Shown: positions 7,223-11,044 of the stretch, piece after piece
How the letters are laid out: each line of letters begins with the position of its first letter
Position numbering within the stretch: the stretch's first letter is position 1
The notes under the pieces: generated by a model
What the model saw: the letters and a program-made list of their open reading frames with translations, nothing else
Told to the model about the DNA's origin: nothing
Database searches by the model: none
Assembly (NCBI GenBank): GCA_007117945.1
Contig: SKTN01000226.1
Coordinates: 1 to 11,044 of the forward strand
DNA: 11,044 bases
Source of the DNA: Nitriliruptoraceae bacterium
GTDB taxonomy: Bacteria; Actinomycetota; Nitriliruptoria; Nitriliruptorales; Nitriliruptoraceae
Reading direction: 5' to 3'
Translations under genes and position numbers: made by a program

Positions 7223-8467
7223 TCAGGCCGGTGGGATGACGTCGTGCTTGCCGATGACGACCACACCGCCCTCGGAGACGTGGAAGCGGGCCCGGTCCGC
7301 CTCCGGGTCCACGCCGATCTGTACATCCTCTGGCACCCGCACGCCCTTGTCGATGATCGCGCGGCGGACCACGGCGCGGCGGCCGATGTCGACGCCGTGG
7401 AGCAGCACGCTGTCCTCCACCAGGGCGCCGGTGTGCACCTGGACGCCGGGCGAGAGCACCGAGCGCCGCACGGTTCCACCAGAGACCACCACACCGGCGC
7501 AGACCATGGAGTCCAGCGCCTGACCGCGTCGGTCGTCGAGGTCGAAGACGAACTTCGCCGGCGGGGAGGGGTCGTTCCAGGTCAGGATGGGCCAGCGGTT
7601 GTTGTAGAGGTTGAAGATCGGGTGGACGGAGATCAGGTCCATGTGGGCGTCGAAGTAGGCGTCGATCGTCCCGACATCGCGCCAGTAGCCGCGGTCCCGG
7701 TCCGTCGAGCCGGGGACGTCGTTGTCCTTGGTGAAGTCGTGGACGTTGGCATCCTCGCGCGCGACCATGTCGGCGATGATGTCGCCGCCCATGTCGTGGT
7801 TGGAGTCGGCGCGCTCGTAGTCACGCAGCACGGCGTCCACGAGGTCCTTGGTCGTGAACAGGTAGTTGCCCATGGAGGCGAACACCTGGCTGGGGTCGTC
7901 GGCGAGCCCCACGGGATCGCTCGGCTTCTCCCGGAACGCTGCGATCGAGCCATCGGCGGCGGGTTCGATGATCCCGAAGGCGCTGGCCTCCTCGATCGGG
8001 ACCCGGAGACCCGCGACGGTGACGCCCTTGCCCGAGGCGATGTGGTCCTCGAGCATCTGCGAGGCGTCCATGCGGTAGAGGTTGTCGGCACCGAACACCG
8101 CGATGTAGTCGGGTGCCTCGTCGCGGATCAGGTTCAGGTTCTGGTAGATCGCGTCCGCGGAGCCGGTGAACCAGCGCTCCCCGTCGCGCATCTGCGCGGG
8201 AACGGAGGAGACGTAGTTGCCCAGCATCTGCGACATCCGCCAGGTCTTGGCGATGTGGGCGTTGAGGCTGTGGCTCTTGTACTGGGTCAGCACCGCGATC
8301 TTGCGGTACCCGGAGTTCACCAGGTTCGAGAGCACGAAGTCGATCAGGCGGTAGTTCCCACCGAAGGGCACGGCGGGTTTCGCGCGGTCGCGGGTCAGGG
8401 GCTGCAGTCGGTTGCCTGCCCCGCCGGCCAGTACCAGGCTGAAGACGTTGGGGTTGCGGCCTGCCAT
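7223..8467 (-). CDS. glgC: Glucose-1-phosphate adenylyltransferase (ADP-glucose pyrophosphorylase)
   Basis: GlgC makes ADP-glucose from ATP and glucose-1-phosphate, the committed step for bacterial alpha-glucan. The 414-residue protein begins with the nucleotidyltransferase signature LVLAGGAGNRLQPLT (11-25) and the allosteric segment KPAVPFGGNYRLIDF (30-44). It continues with GSADAIYQN (102-110), the metal site FGADNLYRMD (125-134, D127), the glucose-1-phosphate lysine in FREKP (K181) and YWRDVGTIDAY (261-271). The left-handed beta-helix domain occupies about 300-414, with hexapeptide-like repeats such as VVVSGGTVRRSVLSPGV. The length is normal for the family. I chose ATG 8467 because GGGAGGGA lies just upstream and the family starts here; the frame stays open further upstream, but that part is repeat-derived. 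It heads the run glgC-glgM-GT4-PilZ. Like other GlgC enzymes it is probably controlled allosterically by glycolytic intermediates, which is family knowledge. Confidence 0.96.
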   Translation of the reverse strand: MAGRNPNVFSLVLAGGAGNRLQPLTRDRAKPAVPFGGNYRLIDFVLSNLVNSGYRKIAVLTQYKSHSLNAHIAKTWRMSQMLGNYVSSVPAQMRDGERWFTGSADAIYQNLNLIRDEAPDYIAVFGADNLYRMDASQMLEDHIASGKGVTVAGLRVPIEEASAFGIIEPAADGSIAAFREKPSDPVGLADDPSQVFASMGNYLFTTKDLVDAVLRDYERADSNHDMGGDIIADMVAREDANVHDFTKDNDVPGSTDRDRGYWRDVGTIDAYFDAHMDLISVHPIFNLYNNRWPILTWNDPSPPAKFVFDLDDRRGQALDSMVCAGVVVSGGTVRRSVLSPGVQVHTGALVEDSVLLHGVDIGRRAVVRRAIIDKGVRVPEDVQIGVDPEADRARFHVSEGGVVVIGKHDVIPPA

Positions 8468-8470
8468 CGA

Positions 8471-8478
8471 TCCCTCCC
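8471..8478 (-). promoter_or_regulatory. Ribosome binding site of glgC
   Basis: GGGAGGGA on the minus strand lies 3 nt from ATG 8467, placing its GGAGG core 5 nt upstream. It fixes the start against the longer open frame that reaches 8761. Confidence 0.7.
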
Positions 8479-8535
8479 ACCAGGCTCCCGCCGCGGTCCG
8501 GGACGGACGCACGGCTCGCCCGCTGTGTGCGGGGC

Positions 8536-8560
8536 GTCGGGGACCGTCGTCGGCCCCGAC
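8536..8560 (-). promoter_or_regulatory. Hairpin near the expected glgC transcription start
   Basis: GTCGGGG (8536-8542) and CCCCGAC (8554-8560) form a perfect 7-bp inverted repeat with an 11-nt loop. If the -10 element at 8565-8570 is real, transcription starts near 8558 and this hairpin forms at the 5' end of the leader. It could stabilise the mRNA, or the DNA dyad could be an operator overlapping the start. Confidence 0.35.
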
Positions 8561-8564
8561 CGCG

Positions 8565-8595
8565 ACCCTAGTGGTGACCCGGGGGCCGATGACAG
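8565..8595 (-). promoter_or_regulatory. Candidate glgC promoter
   Basis: TAGGGT on the minus strand (8565-8570) fits the actinobacterial -10 pattern TANNNT and is one of very few A/T-containing hexamers in the spacer. The -35 is weak: CTGTCA (8590-8595) matches TTGACA at 4 of 6 positions with a long 19-nt spacer. The predicted leader is about 90 nt. Confidence 0.35.
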
Positions 8596-8597
8596 CC

Positions 8598-8650
8598 GTG
8601 ACACGACGGGGACGCGACGACCGGGACACGACGCCCGGGACACGACGCCC
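8598..8650. repeat. Short tandem repeat, 14-bp unit, two perfect and two degenerate copies
   Basis: GGGACACGACGCCC occurs twice in a row (8623-8636 and 8637-8650). It is preceded by two looser copies of 13 and 12 nt (8598-8610, 8611-8622) that keep the GACACGACG / GACGCGACG core. Its first eight bases, GGGACACG, also begin the hairpin arm of the 30-bp repeat nearby. It lies just upstream of the candidate glgC promoter. Confidence 0.6.
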
Positions 8651-8714
8651 CGCAGCCGCGCGCGACCTTGCGGCCACGATCGCCGACGACGGCTCGGCCG
8701 TCGCCTCACGCCGC

Positions 8715-8769
8715 GGCACACGGTCGGCCACCGCGTCCCGCCGCGGGACACGGTCGGCCACCGCGTCCC
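8715..8769 (-). terminator. Tandem stem-loops after glgP, probable terminator
   Basis: On the glgP coding strand the first stem-loop (8769 down to 8745) has arms GGGACGCGGT and ACCGTGTCCC around a 5-nt loop: ten pairs, one of them G-U. It begins 14 nt after the glgP stop codon. The second (8739 down to 8715) repeats the structure with one further mismatch. No U-tract follows. Hairpin terminators without U-runs, sometimes in tandem, are reported for GC-rich actinobacteria. A role in protecting the mRNA 3' end is the alternative. Confidence 0.55.
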
Positions 8770-8777
8770 GCTGCGGG
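8718..8777. repeat. Tandem 30-bp repeat, two copies plus a degenerate partial copy
   Basis: Two adjacent 30-bp units (8718-8747 and 8748-8777) differ at one position (C at 8742, T at 8772). The sequence just before them (about 8703-8717) looks like a decayed end of a further unit. Each unit contains most of a GC-rich stem-loop, so the duplication yields two stem-loops in series just after the glgP stop. Confidence 0.75.
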
Positions 8778-8783
8778 AGGTTC

Positions 8784-10868
8784 TCAGCCCTCGCGCACCC
8801 CGTAGCGCACGCCGTAGTCGTGCACCATCCGGTGGGTGGAGTACACGGGCGAGAGCAGCACGATGGCGTCCAGCGCCATGGTCAGCCACCGCTGCGGGAG
8901 GTCGTCAGCGTCCCGCTCGTGGAAGGTGGGCACCACCTCCTCGGCCAGGAGCCGGTAGAGCTCCTCGGCGTCGGCCGCGTCCCGGGCGGCCGGGTCGGGC
9001 ACCGGCGAGCGGTCGCCGATCGACCAGCCGATGCCCTCCTCGGCCAGGGGGCCCTGGTCGCTGACGGCCTCGTCCCACCAGCCGTCCAGCACGGAGAGGT
9101 TCAGCCCGCCGTTCATCGCCGACTTCATCCCGGAGGTCCCCGAGGCCTCCTTCGGCCTGAGCGGGGTGTTGAGCCAGACGTCGCAGCCCGAGGTCAGCAG
9201 CCCCCCGAGCTCGAGGTCGTAGCCCTCGATGAAGACCAGCCGGCCCTTGAGCCGCGGGTCCGTCGAGGTGTCGACGAGGTGGCGCAGTACCCCCTGCCCG
9301 TCACGGTCGGCGGGGTGGGCCTTGCCGGCCACCAGGATCTGCACGGGCCGGTCGTCGTCGCCGAGGATCGCACCCAGCCGGTCGAGGTCGCGCAGCATCA
9401 GGGCGCCCCGCTTGTAGGTGGCGAAGCGGCGCGCGAAGCCGATGGTCAGGGCCTCGGGGTCGAGCCCCTCGCCCCCGGCCGAGGCGCCGGTGCGTGCGGC
9501 CCGCACCGCCGTGCGGGCGCGGACGGCCTCCAGCAGGCGCCCTCGGGCCCGGGTCCGGGCCTGCCACAGGACCTCGCGATCGACCTCGCGCAGCAACTTC
9601 CAGGCCGCGGGGTCCGTCCCCCGCCGCCAACCGGGGACGTACGCGTCCAGCAGTGCGGCGATCTCCGGACCGGTCCAGGAGGTGGGGTGCACGCCGTTGG
9701 TGACGTGGTCGATCGGCACCTCCTCCACGGGTCGGTCCGGCCACAGGGAGGCGAACATCGACCGGGACACCTCACCGTGGAGGCGTGCCACGCCGTTGGT
9801 ACGGCCGGCGAGCTTGAGCGCCAGCACCGTCTGGTTCCAGGTGTGGAAGTCGCCGCCGGTGGCCAGGGGCCACAGCCCCTCGAAGGCGATACCGAGGTGG
9901 TCGGCGAGCGGACGCAGGTGGTGCTCAGCGAGGCCGTGGTCGAAGGTGTCGTGTCCGGCGGGAACCGGCGTGTGGGTCGTGAACTGCAGTTCCTCGCGCA
10001 GCGCGGACAGGGCGCCGTCGAGGTCCTTGCCCTCGCGCCGGTGGACCCCGAGCCGTTCCAGGCCGGCGAAGGCGGCGTGGCCCTCGTTGAGGTGGTAGAG
10101 CGCGGGCTGGATGCCCATGGCGTCCAGCATCCGTACCCCGCCGACACCGAGCACCAGCTCCTGGCGGATGCGGGTGTCCTGGTCCCCGCCGTAGAGGTGG
10201 CGGGTGATGTCGCGGTGGTGCGGCGCGTTGCCCGCAACGTCGGTGTCCAGGAGGATCAGCGGCACGCGCCCGACGGCCACGCGCCAGGCCTGGACCATCA
10301 CGACACCGTCGCCCATGGGCACCTCGACGGTCAGGCGCGCACCCGTGCGGTCGACCACGGGTTCCGCGGCGCTGTGTTCGAGGTCGTTGGGTGCCGGCTC
10401 GGCGTGCTGCTGGCCGTGCGCGTCCACGGTCTGGGTGAAGTAGCCGTCGCGGTAGGCCAGCCCCGCGGCCACCAGCGGCAGCGCGAGGTCCGACGCGGAG
10501 CGCAGGTGATCACCGGCCAGGACACCGAGGCCGCCCGAGTAGGTGTGGAGCGGATCGCACAGCCCGAACTCCGCGGACAGGTAGGCGACCACGCGGGCGC
10601 CGTCGCTGAGGTCGGGGGCACCGGCGAGCTCCCCGTCGAGGGCGGCCACCAGGCCACGGATCCGGTCCATCGCCGCCGCGTCGCCGGTGAGCCTGGTCAG
10701 CGCCGCGTCGTCGAGCGCCTGCACCACGGCCACGGGGTCGTCACCCGCGATGCCGTCGAGGGGGGCGGCGAGGTCCTGGAAGAGGGTCCGCGTCGGGTGG
10801 TCGTAGAACCACCGGAGGTTGCGGGCCAGGCGGTCGAGCTGCGCGCGCAGGGATGCTGCATCGTTCAC
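8784..10868 (-). CDS. glgP: Alpha-glucan (glycogen/maltodextrin) phosphorylase, short form
   Basis: GlgP is a cytoplasmic PLP enzyme (GT35) that removes terminal glucose from alpha-1,4-glucan as glucose-1-phosphate. With the GTG at 10868 it has 694 residues and belongs to the divergent bacterial group that includes Thermotoga phosphorylases and mycobacterial Rv1328. Landmarks in order: RLARNLRWFYDHPTRTLF (13-30), YLSAEFGL (96-103), SGGLGVLAGDHLRSASDL (111-128), LNEGHAAF (260-267), THTPVPAGHDTF (298-309), VTNGVHPTSW (389-398), GFARRFATYKR (477-487), AGKAHPAD (514-521), and the PLP lysine K582 in ASGTSGMKSAMNGGLNLS. The protein ends soon after these, at HDYGVRYGVREG, whereas Rv1328 (about 860 residues) continues with a further C-terminal region. 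GAAGGA 8 nt upstream supports the start; the frame is open further upstream but reads as low-complexity Arg/Pro/Ala. It is followed by tandem stem-loops, then glgC. Confidence 0.95.
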   Translation of the reverse strand: MNDAASLRAQLDRLARNLRWFYDHPTRTLFQDLAAPLDGIAGDDPVAVVQALDDAALTRLTGDAAAMDRIRGLVAALDGELAGAPDLSDGARVVAYLSAEFGLCDPLHTYSGGLGVLAGDHLRSASDLALPLVAAGLAYRDGYFTQTVDAHGQQHAEPAPNDLEHSAAEPVVDRTGARLTVEVPMGDGVVMVQAWRVAVGRVPLILLDTDVAGNAPHHRDITRHLYGGDQDTRIRQELVLGVGGVRMLDAMGIQPALYHLNEGHAAFAGLERLGVHRREGKDLDGALSALREELQFTTHTPVPAGHDTFDHGLAEHHLRPLADHLGIAFEGLWPLATGGDFHTWNQTVLALKLAGRTNGVARLHGEVSRSMFASLWPDRPVEEVPIDHVTNGVHPTSWTGPEIAALLDAYVPGWRRGTDPAAWKLLREVDREVLWQARTRARGRLLEAVRARTAVRAARTGASAGGEGLDPEALTIGFARRFATYKRGALMLRDLDRLGAILGDDDRPVQILVAGKAHPADRDGQGVLRHLVDTSTDPRLKGRLVFIEGYDLELGGLLTSGCDVWLNTPLRPKEASGTSGMKSAMNGGLNLSVLDGWWDEAVSDQGPLAEEGIGWSIGDRSPVPDPAARDAADAEELYRLLAEEVVPTFHERDADDLPQRWLTMALDAIVLLSPVYSTHRMVHDYGVRYGVREG

Positions 10869-10876
10869 GGTTCCGG

Positions 10877-10882
10877 TCCTTC
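10877..10882 (-). promoter_or_regulatory. Ribosome binding site of glgP
   Basis: GAAGGA on the minus strand lies 8 nt before GTG 10868. It supports this start over a longer reading that would reach 11033. Confidence 0.65.
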
Positions 10883-10963
10883 GGGACAACGACGTACCGC
10901 CCCTCGGCGCCAGGTCGGCGCGGGCGTCGTCATCGGGACGGGCTCGGGGCGGGTCGGGGGTAC

Positions 10964-10969
10964 ACGCTA
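10964..10969 (-). promoter_or_regulatory. Weak candidate -10 element of glgP
   Basis: TAGCGT on the minus strand fits TANNNT and would give a leader of about 90 nt. No recognisable -35 hexamer lies 15-19 nt upstream. It is the best AT-containing hexamer in the 176 nt before glgP and nothing more. Confidence 0.2.
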
Positions 10970-11044
10970 CGACAGCGGTCCCGCCCGCGCGAGCCGGGCG
11001 CCTGGTCGCGCGGGCGTTCGGGCGCGCCGGCACTGCCCGCGGCG

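Larger units (their letters stand above)
8468..8783. other. 316-nt glgP-glgC intergenic region rich in repeats and hairpins
   Basis: No gene is supported here. Reading in the direction of transcription (right to left), it holds the stem-loops after glgP, a tandem 14-bp repeat, a candidate -10 element, a 7-bp leader hairpin and the glgC ribosome binding site. The order suggests the end of a glgP transcript followed by a separate glgC promoter. Confidence 0.6.

Noticed and set aside
8468..8761. N-terminal extension of GlgC by 98 residues, starting with two copies of a MADRVPRR-like decapeptide.
   Set aside because: The repeated peptide is only the 30-bp DNA repeat read in frame. The family starts at ATG 8467, which has a strong ribosome binding site, and the extension is Arg/Pro/Ala-rich without homology that I recognise.
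8598..8777. CRISPR-like array in the glgP-glgC gap.
   Set aside because: The copies are directly adjacent with no unique spacers, and there are no cas genes.
7244..9064. Long open frame on the + strand opposite glgC and glgP (about 600 codons), and a similar one at 2193-3644 opposite the lipoprotein gene.
   Set aside because: Antisense frames stay open in DNA with G/C at nearly every third codon position. Their translations are His/Arg/Gly/Asp-rich, match no family and lie opposite well-recognised genes.
10869..11033. N-terminal extension of GlgP by 55 residues.
   Set aside because: It is low-complexity and unlike any GlgP N-terminus, while GTG 10868 has GAAGGA at good spacing and begins the recognisable first helix.

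Overview
This 11 kb window comes from a very GC-rich bacterium whose third codon positions are almost all G or C. The gene families point to Actinomycetota: a GlgM/Rv1212c-type maltose-1-phosphate synthase, a relative of mycobacterial Rv3032, and an Rv1328-like glucan phosphorylase. The mix with a PilZ/YcgR-like protein and an M15 lipoprotein would suit a deep-branching, non-mycobacterial lineage (for example Nitriliruptoria-like), but that placement is a guess. Nearly the whole window is an alpha-glucan (glycogen / maltooligosaccharide / trehalose) metabolism locus.

Layout. On the + strand, the 3' end of a maltooligosyltrehalose synthase gene (treY, cut by the left edge) is followed after 3 nt by malQ (249-2105). 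All other genes are on the - strand. Reading in their direction of transcription from the right edge: glgP (10868-8784), a 316-nt spacer rich in repeats and hairpins, glgC (8467-7223), glgM (7153-5945), an Rv3032-like GT4 glycosyltransferase (5928-4660), a PilZ-domain protein (4503-3928, start uncertain), a 469-nt spacer, and an M15-peptidase lipoprotein (3458-2142), which ends convergently with malQ.

How the genes work together. GlgC makes ADP-glucose. GlgM should join ADP-glucose to glucose-1-phosphate to give maltose-1-phosphate, the donor for GlgE, which is not in this window. The second GT4 probably also elongates alpha-1,4-glucan or a related polymer. GlgP releases glucose-1-phosphate from glucan, MalQ disproportionates the short maltodextrins that remain, and TreY begins their conversion to trehalose. 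The PilZ protein, with both c-di-GMP-binding motifs intact, lies directly downstream of the synthesis genes and is the most suggestive element: it could link glucan synthesis to c-di-GMP. The spacer after glgP carries a tandem pair of strong stem-loops built from a 30-bp repeat, which I read as the glgP terminator, followed by a candidate glgC promoter and leader hairpin.

I saw no insertion sequences, phage genes, CRISPR arrays, tRNAs or rRNAs. Most of the window is ordinary metabolism. The points worth a second look are the PilZ-glucan link, the pairing of two GT4 synthases, the repeats between glgP and glgC, the short GlgP and the unassigned middle domain of the M15 lipoprotein.
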